A stretch of 64,000 bases of DNA from Bacteroidales bacterium UBA4243. Its GTDB lineage: Bacteria > Bacteroidota > Bacteroidia > Bacteroidales > F082. The stretch is from positions 8,283 through 72,282 of the forward strand of contig DGXB01000098.1 of NCBI GenBank assembly GCA_002396205.1. Direction: 5' to 3'. The translations under genes were made by a program, and so were the position numbers. Of this stretch, positions 33,068 to 43,100 are shown piece after piece (the stretch's first letter is position 1; every line of letters begins with the position of its first letter). A model generated the notes under the pieces. The model saw nothing but the letters and a program-made list of their open reading frames with translations. It ran no database searches and was not told the DNA's origin.

Positions 33068-35377
33068 TCACTCAAAAAAAGCATGGAAATAGCATTTACG
33101 CTCGGCGGTGAGGGTGTCGCCTTCGGTCAGCTCCAGCTTCACGTAAACCTTTTGCAAATCGGCATTTCTCAAATAATCGCCTAAACCTTCCACGGCGTAT
33201 TTCCGGTTCTCGTTGGCCTTCATCTCCACTTTCACTTTTTGCTCAAACTTTGGGTGGTCTACGAGCTCGTCGGATTTAAGGTCTTCAAAATCGTACACCG
33301 TGACGGACAGCTCGCCATCGATGTCGCGCAGCAAGTCGGAGGTGACGAAAACGCCATAGTCTTTCTGGTCGAGGCTCAAAAGCACGGGCGCGAAGAGCGT
33401 CTTCAGCCGCTCTTGCAGCACCTTGGGATGACCGTAATAGTCGATGGACGACCACGAAGTCACAGGCCAGGCATCGTTGAGTTGCCAATAGAGCGTGCCC
33501 ATGTTGTATGGCTTCGCCGTGCGGTGCGCCTCAATCGCAATCTCCATGCCGTAGGCCTGCGAGAGCTGGCTCAGATGCACATATTCCTCAAAGTCCTTGG
33601 GCTGTACATCAGGATAATACCGCTTAATGAAGTCGTCGATTTGCCGCGTGCCACGGGCATGTTTCTGGTGTGCAGCAATCACCTCAGCATCCTTGCCCAG
33701 CTCCTCCCCTTGCGCGATTTTCAGCAAGGTCTGGTAATCGGGATAGCTTTGGTAGCCGTACTCGCTGTTGAAGCGACCCACCTTCTCACGATAGACCTCG
33801 TAAGGCAGTTCGCCCCACCAAACGCCCCAATAATGCACATCGCCTTCGGTCAAACTTTCGGGACGGCCCCAGCCTTTCGAGGGCGAACTCGGCCAATAGG
33901 GGCGCGTGCCGTCGTACAAGGTCACCGCTTCTGGTAATATGGTTTCAAAGAGTTGGTCGTATCCTGCCTTAATGGCCTGATCGTCTTCTTCCGACCAATT
34001 CAGCGACTTTTGCCAGCCCCAGTTATAGTAGCCTTCCGAGATCTCGTTTCCACCACACCACAAGGCCAACGACGGATGCGAAGCCAAGCGTCTCACCTGC
34101 TCCTCCGCCTCGATTCTGACGTTTTTCAAAAACGCTTCATCGTAAGGATACATCGTGCCGGCATACATGAAATCCTCCCAAACCAAGATGCCCAACGAGT
34201 CGCAGATGTTGAAGAAATCGTCGGAGGGATAGATGCCGCCGCCCCAAATGCGCAACATGTTGAAATGCGCATCTTTGGCTTGACGAAGCAGCTTCAGCGT
34301 GTTGTCGGGATTGATCCAGGTCTCAATCATCTCCTCGGGGACGTAGTTGGCGCCCTTGGCATAGAATGGCACGCCGTTCACCTTGAAATAGAACGCCCGC
34401 CCGATGCTGTCAGGCTCATCCACCATCTCGAAAGTGCGAATACCCGAGCGGAACGACCTTGAATCCACGACCTCACCGTCCAATTTCAGTTTTAGCTCGA
34501 AATCATACAAAGGTTGCTCGCCCATCTCGTTGGGCCACCACAAACGAGGATGCTCGATCGTGATGGGCAAGTAAATTCCCTGATTTCCTTCTCTAAGTTC
34601 AACCTCAAATTGATAAGTTTTTTGCTGATCCACAGCGATTTCCACCTCCGCCAATGCACTGAACCTATCGCAGTATGCAAAGAAATAAAGCCAAAGATTG
34701 GCGCTATCGGCATCGGCGGCTTTGGTGACGGTATAAGCATCCTCCAACCACGCACTATTCCATTTCCTTGCGACCAACTTCACGGGTTTCCAAATGCCCA
34801 CGTTCTTGTACTTCGGTGCCCAGTCCCAGCCGTGCTGGTAGGGTGCCTTGCGCGTGACGGCGTATCTTTCGGGCAAACGCGGCTGATGTTGCTCATACAA
34901 AGCCAATTGCGTGCTGTCATAACGAGGGAAATGCACCGCAAGCAGGTTGTCTTTCTCTTTTAGATAGTCATTCACCCATTGCTTCCACGAGCGGAACTGG
35001 TTGTCGGCAAAAAAGAGTTTTTCTCCGTTCAGTTTCACATCAGCGTATGTGTCAAGGCCTTCGAAAACCAACTCAACACAATAGTTTTCAAGCATTTCCT
35101 TGTCCACGTCGAAATGCAAGGTGTAGTCCCAAGGATGGTCGGAAATCCAGAGCAATTGGTTCTCCACCGTGCCGAGATAGGGATGCGGTATCACGCTGTT
35201 TTCATAGAGGCTCTGCTGCACCACCGAGGGCACATCGACCTGCATATTAATATCTAAGGTGTCGCCCGCGAGCGTCCAGCCTTGGTTGAGGAGTTGCAGA
35301 ACGACGTTGGGCTTTTCAACTTGTTGGCAGCCAACCAAGACGGCCAATGCAAATAAACAATACAGTACTTTTTTCAT
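33068..35377 (-). CDS. Beta-mannosidase-like glycoside hydrolase family 2 lipoprotein
   Basis: A 769-residue exo-glycosidase. I start it at 35377 (MKKVLYCLFALAVLVGC), a lipoprotein signal with Cys17; the longer open frame to 35488 runs into a repeat. GH2 sandwich and Ig-like domains come first (about 20-340), then the TIM barrel with acid/base E445 (WCGGNEIS) and nucleophile E539 (FNSEYGYQSYP). These contexts fit beta-mannosidases. It probably trims mannose from N-glycans or mannans outside the inner membrane. CutC lies upstream on the same strand, and a GH20 gene is nearby. Confidence 0.9.
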   Translation of the reverse strand: MKKVLYCLFALAVLVGCQQVEKPNVVLQLLNQGWTLAGDTLDINMQVDVPSVVQQSLYENSVIPHPYLGTVENQLLWISDHPWDYTLHFDVDKEMLENYCVELVFEGLDTYADVKLNGEKLFFADNQFRSWKQWVNDYLKEKDNLLAVHFPRYDSTQLALYEQHQPRLPERYAVTRKAPYQHGWDWAPKYKNVGIWKPVKLVARKWNSAWLEDAYTVTKAADADSANLWLYFFAYCDRFSALAEVEIAVDQQKTYQFEVELREGNQGIYLPITIEHPRLWWPNEMGEQPLYDFELKLKLDGEVVDSRSFRSGIRTFEMVDEPDSIGRAFYFKVNGVPFYAKGANYVPEEMIETWINPDNTLKLLRQAKDAHFNMLRIWGGGIYPSDDFFNICDSLGILVWEDFMYAGTMYPYDEAFLKNVRIEAEEQVRRLASHPSLALWCGGNEISEGYYNWGWQKSLNWSEEDDQAIKAGYDQLFETILPEAVTLYDGTRPYWPSSPSKGWGRPESLTEGDVHYWGVWWGELPYEVYREKVGRFNSEYGYQSYPDYQTLLKIAQGEELGKDAEVIAAHQKHARGTRQIDDFIKRYYPDVQPKDFEEYVHLSQLSQAYGMEIAIEAHRTAKPYNMGTLYWQLNDAWPVTSWSSIDYYGHPKVLQERLKTLFAPVLLSLDQKDYGVFVTSDLLRDIDGELSVTVYDFEDLKSDELVDHPKFEQKVKVEMKANENRKYAVEGLGDYLRNADLQKVYVKLELTEGDTLTAERKCYFHAFFE

Positions 35378-35396
35378 TGCTACTTTTCTCTTTTCC

Positions 35397-35519
35397 ACAA
35401 AACTTGCAAAACCTTCAAAACTCATTTTGAGAGGAAAGTCACCAACCGGCTCCTTTCCGGCGGCAAGGCAGTTGCCGTGCCGCACCAAAAGCTTGTTTTG
35501 CCAGTTTTGTAGGTTTTGT
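35397..35519. mobile_element. MITE-like element, copy A
   Basis: The 123-bp element has 16-bp terminal inverted repeats: ACAAAACTTGCAAAAC (35397-35412) and GTTTTGTAGGTTTTGT (35504-35519), with 13 of 16 positions matching. Its core, read on the minus strand, contains GGAAAGGAGCCGGTTGG and resembles the core of the copy at 48710-48848. No transposase is present. Confidence 0.65.
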
Positions 35520-35525
35520 TATGAA

Positions 35526-36260
35526 CTAAAACGGGTTCAAAATTTTTTCCATTTCGTAAATCAAATCGCGGTTCGACTCGGTCCAGACCATCGTGGCGCC
35601 TGTGGCGTCCTTTTGGTTGGGATAGAGTTTCTCGTTGAAGCGCGGCACCCAGTGGGCCAGCGAGGCGTGGCAATGCACCGCGCCCGTCATGTTGAGGATG
35701 TCCTTCACGTTGCCGAGGTTGATGCCGCCGCCCGGCATGATGCCGATTTTGTCGCCATAGCGCAGTTGCATTTCGGCAATCATCGGGACGCCTTCGAGGG
35801 CCGTGGGCTTGCCGCCCGAAGTCAGGATTTTGTCGAAGCCGAGTCCAATCAATTGTTCGACGGCCTCGAAAGGCTTCACGCAAGCGTCGATGGCGCGGTG
35901 AAAAGTGAACTTCAGCCCCTCGCCCGCTCCCATCAGGGCCTTGATGGTCTCAACGTCAAGCTCGCCTTTGTCGTTCAGCGCCCCGATGACCACGCCCTCG
36001 AAGCCGAGCTTCTTGCAGAGCATGATGTCGGTCTTCATCATCTCGACTTCCTCGTCGTCGTAGATGTAGTTGCCCGGTCGCGGACGGATGAGCACGCGCA
36101 TGGGGATAAACGAGATGTCGATGGCCTTGGCCAAGGTGCCGAAAGAAGGGGTCACGCCGCCCACTTCGAGACATTCGCAAAGTTCGACGCACTGGGCGCA
36201 GCCGTCCATCGCGTTCTGCAACGACTTGATGCCGTTGGCACAGATTTCCAATCTTATCAT
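35526..36260 (-). CDS. cutC: CutC-family copper homeostasis protein
   Basis: A 244-residue TIM-barrel protein starting MIRLEICANGIKSLQNA. Family motifs RVLIRPRPGNYIYDDEEVEMM, FHRAIDACVKPFEAVEQLIGLGFDKILTSGG and IMPGGGINLGNV are present. The role in copper handling is inferred from the family and debated. I start it at 36260; the open frame continues upstream through the promoter. A -7 box is at 36280-36287, divergent from the GH20 promoter. Confidence 0.93.
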   Translation of the reverse strand: MIRLEICANGIKSLQNAMDGCAQCVELCECLEVGGVTPSFGTLAKAIDISFIPMRVLIRPRPGNYIYDDEEVEMMKTDIMLCKKLGFEGVVIGALNDKGELDVETIKALMGAGEGLKFTFHRAIDACVKPFEAVEQLIGLGFDKILTSGGKPTALEGVPMIAEMQLRYGDKIGIMPGGGINLGNVKDILNMTGAVHCHASLAHWVPRFNEKLYPNQKDATGATMVWTESNRDLIYEMEKILNPF

Positions 36261-36279
36261 AGTTGTCAAATTTTTGGGG

Positions 36280-36287
36280 CAAAGATA
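36280..36287 (-). promoter_or_regulatory. -7 box of cutC
   Basis: Minus strand TATCTTTG, 19 bp before the ATG at 36260. Confidence 0.6.
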
Positions 36288-36330
36288 GGGAATTTGTTGA
36301 AGGGTTGGGCGTTTAATTGTTGAATTGTTG

Positions 36331-36338
36331 TAATTTTG
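36331..36338 (+). promoter_or_regulatory. -7 box of the GH20 gene
   Basis: TAATTTTG, 8 bp before the ATG at 36347. It excludes the upstream ATG at 36317. Confidence 0.6.
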
Positions 36339-36346
36339 CAATCATT

Positions 36347-38977
36347 ATGAGACACAAATTCCTTATCATCATCCTTTGCCTTATCGGCCTTTGCGCCACA
36401 GCGCAAAACACCCACATCCTCCCCACCCCGCAACAGATAGAAACCACTGAGGGACAATTTGTTTGGGACGAGAACGTCGTCCTCACCTACGACGCCTCCG
36501 ATGCCGAAATCAGCCAAATCGTGACGCTGTTTCGCAACGACTTGGAGCAAATCAACCCGAAGAAAACCGTCTTTACGCGTGGCATCGTCAAAGGCAAACA
36601 GTTCATCGAACTCGTCAAGACCGACCACCTCGGCGTGAGCGAGAACGAGGACCAAGCCTACCGCCTGACCATCAACAGCAGCTTCATCCGCATGGAGGCC
36701 ACCACCAACACGGGACTTTTCTATGCCACCCAAAGCCTCAAGCAGCTCTATCGCCATGCCTTCTTGAAAAGCGATGGAACCGCCGTCAGCCTGCCCTGCA
36801 TGACCATCACCGACTGGCCCAACTTCAAGCTGCGCGGCTGGCAAGACGACATCAGCCGTGGGCCCATCGTCACCGTCGACTACCTGAAACACCTCATCCC
36901 GCAGCTGGCCGAATACAAGCTCAACTGCTTCTCGCTCTACACCGAACACACCTTCAAGACCAAATGCCACCCCGACATTGCGCCCGTCGATGCCTTCACC
37001 GCCGAGGAAATCAAGGAATTGGAGGCTTTTTGCAAGCCCTACCACATCCAAATCATTGGAAACCAACAGTGTTTCGGGCATTTTGAGGAAATCTTGTGCA
37101 ATCCTTTCTACAGCCATTTGGCCGACACGAAATGGAACCTCAACCCCGCCAACCCCGACACCTACAAATTCCTCGAAGACCATCTCCGCGAGGTGGCAAG
37201 AGCCTATAAATCACCTTATTTCAACATCAACTGCGACGAAACCGAAAGCCTTGGGCAAGGCCATGCCAAGGCATACGTCGATTCTCTTGGAGCGGAAACG
37301 GTTTATTACCAACACATCAACCGCGTCAACAGGATGCTGCGCCCCTACCGCAAGCGCGTGATGATGTGGGGCGACATCGCCGACAAACACCCCGAAATCC
37401 TCGAAAATCTCGACAAAGACCTCTTCCTCATCGCCTGGACCTACGTCGCCAAGGACGACTTCAACGACTTTCTGCAACCTTATGTGAAATCGGGACGGTC
37501 GTTTTTCGTCGCGCCCGGCGTGAGCCTTTCCGAAAGGGTGTGGCCGAAGCACTACGAGTTTGTGTCGAACATCACCCATTTGTGCCGTGACGGCTACAAA
37601 AACGGTGCCTTGGGCGTCATCAACACCTGCTGGGACGACTTTGGCGAATCGCTGACCAACAGTGCTTTATATGGTCTTGCCTTGGGTGCCGAGATGAGCT
37701 GGAACCCGCTGAAAGATGGCGACGACGAAATGGCCCAACGGCAAGTGGATGAGAATTTTTCGGCGCATAGTCTGGGTTGCATCGCCACCGAGCCATTGCA
37801 AAGTCTCAACGACATCTCCGAATGGACGAAATTCGACGAAATCGGGAAATTCACGGCCATGACCGACCCGATGGTACCTTTCTATCCCGCCCTGATTGAC
37901 ACGACCTTCGAGCAACGCAACATCGAAGCCGTGGTTGAACTCGCCTTGGTTTCCAAGCAGTTGGGCGAGCGCAAAAGGCTTGTCAAGCGCAATGCCGACA
38001 TCTTCGACAACGCCTTTTATGCCGTCCACCGCATGAAATGGTGCGCCAATCGCAACATCGCTCGTTGCCAACTCTACCGTACCTACAACGACCCCAGCGA
38101 AGCCAACATTGCCGAAAGCCAACGGATGCTCCGCGACCTCACCGCCGAGCTGCACGAACTGAAGAAGGAGTACGTCAAAGTGTGGAACATCGAAAGCCGA
38201 CCATATTGGTTGGATGTCAACATGAAGAAGTACGACGACTTGGCCAAGGAGCTGCAACAACTTGAAAACCTTCCTTTCATCGAGACCACGACCGACGGAA
38301 ACGGCAATGCCGCCATCGCACTGAAGACCATTTTTGGCCACAAAGAGATTCATTATACCCTTGATGGAAAAGAAGTTACACCCACAGATTCAGTTTACCA
38401 GAAACCCATCGTCCTTGAGCGGCCTTGTCTCGTCAAAGCGGCGTGTTTCAACGAAGTGGGCGAGCCAATCTGCAACGAGCGTTATTTTTGCCATCACAAA
38501 GGCATGGGCCGACTGAAAAAGCTCAACAGTCCGGCAGGCAACTACCGTCCCGAATACTCAGGCGGCGGCGACGCGGCCCTGCTCGACGGCAGCCTCGGCA
38601 CCGACGACTACAAGGACGGTCGCTGGCAAGGCTTCTACGGCACCGATGCCGACATCGAAATTGACTTGGGCAAGTGGACAAAAGTCAATGCGCTGAATAT
38701 CGGCTTCTTGGTGAACGCCTATGATTGGATCCTCTGCCCCACCGAAATCGAAATATACGGTTCCTACGACGGGAAGAACTACACCCTTCGCGGCACCTTC
38801 CCCATCACCACCGAAGTGACAAAAGAAGGCAATTTCATCTTCCGCGAGCGCTTCGACATCCCCATCTCGACCCGTCTGCTGCGCGTCGTGGTGAAAAACG
38901 CCGGCAAGATTCCCGAAGGCTATCCTGGCACGGGGTTCGACTCTTGGATTTTCATGGATGAAATCATCGTGGAATAA
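36347..38977 (+). CDS. GH20 beta-N-acetylhexosaminidase
   Basis: An 876-residue secreted enzyme (signal peptide ending CATAQ). An N-terminal GH20b-like domain (about 22-150) is followed by the catalytic barrel with the D297-E298 pair in NINCDETESLG, which works by substrate-assisted catalysis. Downstream are a chitobiase/Fn3-like segment (HYTLDGKEVTPTDS, about 665-710) and a C-terminal discoidin-like carbohydrate-binding domain (about 730-876, IEIDLGKWTKVNALNIGF). It releases terminal GlcNAc or GalNAc. It is divergent from cutC and convergent with the next gene with zero spacing (stops at 38977 and 38978). Confidence 0.92.
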   Translation: MRHKFLIIILCLIGLCATAQNTHILPTPQQIETTEGQFVWDENVVLTYDASDAEISQIVTLFRNDLEQINPKKTVFTRGIVKGKQFIELVKTDHLGVSENEDQAYRLTINSSFIRMEATTNTGLFYATQSLKQLYRHAFLKSDGTAVSLPCMTITDWPNFKLRGWQDDISRGPIVTVDYLKHLIPQLAEYKLNCFSLYTEHTFKTKCHPDIAPVDAFTAEEIKELEAFCKPYHIQIIGNQQCFGHFEEILCNPFYSHLADTKWNLNPANPDTYKFLEDHLREVARAYKSPYFNINCDETESLGQGHAKAYVDSLGAETVYYQHINRVNRMLRPYRKRVMMWGDIADKHPEILENLDKDLFLIAWTYVAKDDFNDFLQPYVKSGRSFFVAPGVSLSERVWPKHYEFVSNITHLCRDGYKNGALGVINTCWDDFGESLTNSALYGLALGAEMSWNPLKDGDDEMAQRQVDENFSAHSLGCIATEPLQSLNDISEWTKFDEIGKFTAMTDPMVPFYPALIDTTFEQRNIEAVVELALVSKQLGERKRLVKRNADIFDNAFYAVHRMKWCANRNIARCQLYRTYNDPSEANIAESQRMLRDLTAELHELKKEYVKVWNIESRPYWLDVNMKKYDDLAKELQQLENLPFIETTTDGNGNAAIALKTIFGHKEIHYTLDGKEVTPTDSVYQKPIVLERPCLVKAACFNEVGEPICNERYFCHHKGMGRLKKLNSPAGNYRPEYSGGGDAALLDGSLGTDDYKDGRWQGFYGTDADIEIDLGKWTKVNALNIGFLVNAYDWILCPTEIEIYGSYDGKNYTLRGTFPITTEVTKEGNFIFRERFDIPISTRLLRVVVKNAGKIPEGYPGTGFDSWIFMDEIIVE

Positions 38978-40003
38978 TCACCTCCGCGAGCGGCTGTAGT
39001 CCAAAGCGACTTCGTAATACTGCGTTTCGACCTCGGCGCCAGCAAGTTCCACTTGCAGGAGGCTGTTCTCGCGGATCAGGCTCCTAAGCGACAGGCGCTC
39101 CGTGCGGAACTCGCCTTCCTGCATGTCGCTGAGCGGATAACGTTGCTCGGCCAGCAAATGGTTTCGGCTCCCCCTCTCGACGATGCGCACCACCAGTTCC
39201 AACTCGGTCACCTTGCCGGGCCCAAGATTGTGCAAATCGACTTGGAGGCTGCACTGAGCCTTCTTTTCAACAAACGTCGACTCCGACTCAAACCTCACCC
39301 CTTTGATGAGCATACTCGGCATGTCGTCAACCGGTACGACCTCAACCTCTGTGCCGAAATAATCCTCCGGAACCTGCCCGATTTGCCAGTTGGGCATTGT
39401 GGTCTCCATGAAGTAGTATTTCTTGCCTTGGTAAAGAAGGTAACGGCTTCCCTCAATCTCGTCGCAATGCACGCCCAATGCCATGTGTTCGGGCAAAACC
39501 AACAGCACGAAGTCCTTGTCCATCTCATAGAGCAAGGCCACCAAAAGCGCCACCTTGTCCTCGCAGTCGCCGCAACCATCCACCAAAGTCTCGACGGGAT
39601 AGCGCACATATTCGTCCTCGTCCTTCGAATCGCTGTCGAAAGCATAGGGCAACGACTGCACAAAACTGAGCGCCAACTCGATTTGGTCTTTCTCGGTGAG
39701 GACATAGCGACTGAACTCCTGCGCCAAGGCGTGCATCAGGGGACGGTCGTGCTCCGAGAGCATGAAACTGTAGTAATTGGGCGGCACCTCGCCATCGTTG
39801 AATTGGTAGACATAGGCCAAATGCTCGCGGTCATTACGATAATAGTCATACAAATCCGTGCTGATATTCAGCGTAATGGAGCAATCCTTTCCGTTGTATT
39901 TCCAAGAATGCTCCACCTCGAAATAGCCATCATATTCGACCACGGTGTGGGCCGACAGCGCAACGCTGATGAGCAGCAACAGGAAGAGGATTTTAGAGCG
40001 CAT
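38978..40003 (-). CDS. Transglutaminase-like exported protein
   Basis: A 341-residue protein with a signal peptide (VALSAHT). The transglutaminase-like core has Cys in VDGCGDCEDK (about 143-152), His in PEHMALGV (about 171-178) and an acidic residue in YYFMETTMPNW (about 196-206). The C-terminal 90 residues form a beta-rich domain. It is probably a periplasmic cysteine peptidase or crosslinker. It follows the Tricorn-like protease gene on the same strand, across a nested hairpin. Its stop codon abuts the GH20 stop. Confidence 0.8.
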   Translation of the reverse strand: MRSKILFLLLLISVALSAHTVVEYDGYFEVEHSWKYNGKDCSITLNISTDLYDYYRNDREHLAYVYQFNDGEVPPNYYSFMLSEHDRPLMHALAQEFSRYVLTEKDQIELALSFVQSLPYAFDSDSKDEDEYVRYPVETLVDGCGDCEDKVALLVALLYEMDKDFVLLVLPEHMALGVHCDEIEGSRYLLYQGKKYYFMETTMPNWQIGQVPEDYFGTEVEVVPVDDMPSMLIKGVRFESESTFVEKKAQCSLQVDLHNLGPGKVTELELVVRIVERGSRNHLLAEQRYPLSDMQEGEFRTERLSLRSLIRENSLLQVELAGAEVETQYYEVALDYSRSRR

Positions 40004-40067
40004 AAGAAAGGTTTTTCACCTATTAACGCAAAATTCAGGCCAAAATTGTCTTTTTGGTTTAATGGGT

Positions 40068-40141
40068 TGTAGGGCTGTCACACTGTGGCAGCCGCATCAT
40101 GTAACCGCAAGATGCGGCTGCCGTAATACGACAGCCCTACA
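40068..40141. repeat. Nested double-hairpin element
   Basis: Perfect outer arms TGTAGGGCTGTC (40068-40079) and GACAGCCCTACA (40130-40141), and perfect inner arms GGCAGCCGCATC (40087-40098) and GATGCGGCTGCC (40111-40122). It lies between two minus-strand genes. Confidence 0.85.
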
Positions 40142-40144
40142 GCC

Positions 40145-43100
40145 TTATTTCCCCCAATAATGGAACGCCTCCACCTCTCTCATCAATTCCTTGACGGCGG
40201 CCTCTAATTGTTCGTCCTCGCCTTTGGCCATCTTTTCGGGTGTGTTGCGCACCTTTACATCAGGCTCCAACTGGGTGTTCTCCAACCAATTGCCTTGTTC
40301 GGTGCGATAACCGATGACGGGCAGACCGAAATACAATGACGGGTCTTGCAGGGTCTCCCATGTCACGCTCGACATAGTGCCAGGCACGGGCATACCGACA
40401 AGGCTGCCCATCTTCTTGTATTTATAGACCCAAGGCGTGCCGTGTGCATTGCTGTAGTTGGCCTCGCCGATGATCATCACCGAGGGCTTGTTGTAGCGTC
40501 GCGAAGGCATCACGCAAGCCACGCTGTCGTTGATGACTTGCTCAAGGTATTTTTCGCCGCTGAAAAGGATTTCAATGTCCTCGTGCAGGCGACCGCCACC
40601 GTTGAAACGTGTGTCGATGACAATGCCGTCGCAAAGATTGTACTTGCCGAGGATTTGCGAATACACGTCGCGATAGCTGGCATCGCCCATACTACGAATG
40701 TGGACATAACCCAAACGGCCTTTCGAAAGTTCCTTCACCGTTTCCTCGTTGTGTTTCACCCAGCGGTGATAAAGCAGCTCGTTCATCGCGCCATGGCTGA
40801 TGGGTTTCACGGTCTCTTCCCAGGTCTTGCCACCGTCTTTCACCGTCACAAGCACCGTCTTTCCAGCCTTGTTGTTGAGCAGTGGATAATAGTCCATGTC
40901 TTTCGTAATCTCCACGCCGTCAATCTTCTGGATAACGCAACCCGCCTTCACTTGTGAGCTTTTCTTGTTGAACGGCGAGCCTTCCACCACCTCGGCGATT
41001 TTCAGGCCATCGCCTTGGTAATCGAGGTCGAGCAGCACACCGAACTCAGCCGTGGCATCGCCGCCGCGATTCGTGGGACGATAGCCCGAACCCGTATGCG
41101 ACACGTTCAGTTCGCCCAAAATCTCGCTCAGCATCTCGCTGAAATCGTAGTTGTTGTTGATGTGCTGCAGGAACGGGCGGTAGGCCTCCTTCATCAGCGC
41201 GAGGTCGACACCGTTGTGGTTTTTCATAAAGAAACGCTTCTCGATTTGCAGGAAGACATGGTCAAACATGTACTCACGTTCTTGGGCGTAATCGAGTTGC
41301 ATGGTGGCGTCGAGCTTAATCGGTGTCGACTTGCCGCCCTTATCCAACTTTTGCAAGTTGCCGCCCGAAAGGAGGAAAATATTGTCGCCCTTCACCTGCA
41401 ACTGTGCGCCGCCCTGGCCTAATTTCTTCAACACCTTCATCGACTTTTCGCGCACGTCGAGTTCCCAAAGGTCGTAGCCTTTCTCGAACGAAGTCATGAA
41501 ATAGAACTTCTCGCCATCGCCCGAAAGCGCCATTCCGCTCAAGTTCGACGACATCGGCGTCAGCCTGACGACACGGTCTTGCAGATGTTCCAGATCCACT
41601 TCTATCTTCTTGGTTTCCTTGGGCTTTTCGTCTTTCTTTTCATCATCCTTCTTGCCTTTTTTCTTGTCTTTTCCTTCGTCCTTCGCTTCATCTTTCTTCG
41701 CGTCCTTGTTGCCTTTCTCGGTCTCTTTCAGCAAGGCAAACTCCTCTTTGCTGAGGCGGAATTTGTCGTAGGCTTCCTGATTCAAAAAAGCGATGAAAGC
41801 ATCATTTTGGCTGCCCCATGAAGCATGGGAGCGCATACCATAACGATTTGAGCGATAAATGATTGCATTTCCGTCCATTGCCCATTGCGGACTGCCATCG
41901 ATATAAGCGCTCTCCGTGATGTTGTAAATCGTTTTCGAGCCGTCGGCCTTCACTATACCGATGTCGGAATACGGGTCGCGCATGTGCGAAATCAGGGTCA
42001 AGGCGAACCATTGTCCGTCGGGCGACCACTCGTAGCTGAAGCCGTAATCGTCGATGTCGTAATGCTGCGTCCCGTCAGTGATTTGACGCACTTCTTTCGA
42101 AGCGATATTATACACTTTCAAGATATTACGGTTCTCGATGAACGCGATTTCCTTGCCGTCGGGCGAGAAGCTCGGCGCGATGCGCTCGATGCCGTCGTTG
42201 TCGAACAGCGGCTTTTCGTCAATCAACGTGGCGTAAGCGAAGTTGTAGTCCTCCTTGCGCTCGATGGTGGCTTGATAGAGGTTCCAATAGCCATCGCGCT
42301 CCGAGGCATAGACCAAAGTGCGACCGTCTTTCGAGAAACTGGGGCTGCGCTCAGGCTGCGCCGTATGCGTGATTTGCTTCGTGGTGGCGTATTCGTCGAC
42401 GCCCGTCACAAACACTTCGCCGCGCGAGGTGAAGGCAATCAGTTTGCCGTCGTCGCTCAGCGCAAAGTCGCCGATACCACGGAAATCCTGCTTCACCAAT
42501 TGCTCGGTGTCTTGGTCGTTGACGATTTCAATAGCGACCTTTTGGGGTTCGCTTCCAATACGTTGCGTATAGATTTCACCCATATAGCCATAGCACAACA
42601 AGCCATTGTTGGCCACGCTCAAGAAACGCACAGGGTGCGTCTTGAAATTGGTCACCTTCTCCACTTGTTCGAGGTTGTTGGCAGAGGCTTTGTAGACATT
42701 GAAATTGCCATTGTTGCGTTCGCTCAGAAACACGACTTCCTGATAGCCAGGCAGGTAACGCGCATCGCGGTCTTCGCCCACATTGGTCGTCATGATCGTG
42801 TGGGTTTTCTTTTTGGCATTGTAATACACGATGTCACGGGCCACCGACGAGACGTGATGCTTGCGCCACACGTTCTCGCTACCCTTGCGGTCGTAGTATA
42901 GGAACGACTCGCCGTCCTCGTCGAACGACATGCTGCACACCGGCACGGCCACCACCTGCTCGGGTCGACCGCCTTCGGTTCCCACCTTGTATAATTCAGT
43001 AATCCAGCCCGTGGCAAACTGCACATTCTCAGCCGCTTTCTGGATTTGGGCGGAATAATAGATTTCCTTGCCATCGGGCGAGAAAGCCAAAGGCATCTCG

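Noticed and set aside
35378..35488. N-terminal extension of the beta-mannosidase
   Set aside because: It would place 37 residues before a clear lipoprotein signal peptide and is encoded largely by the MITE-like repeat.
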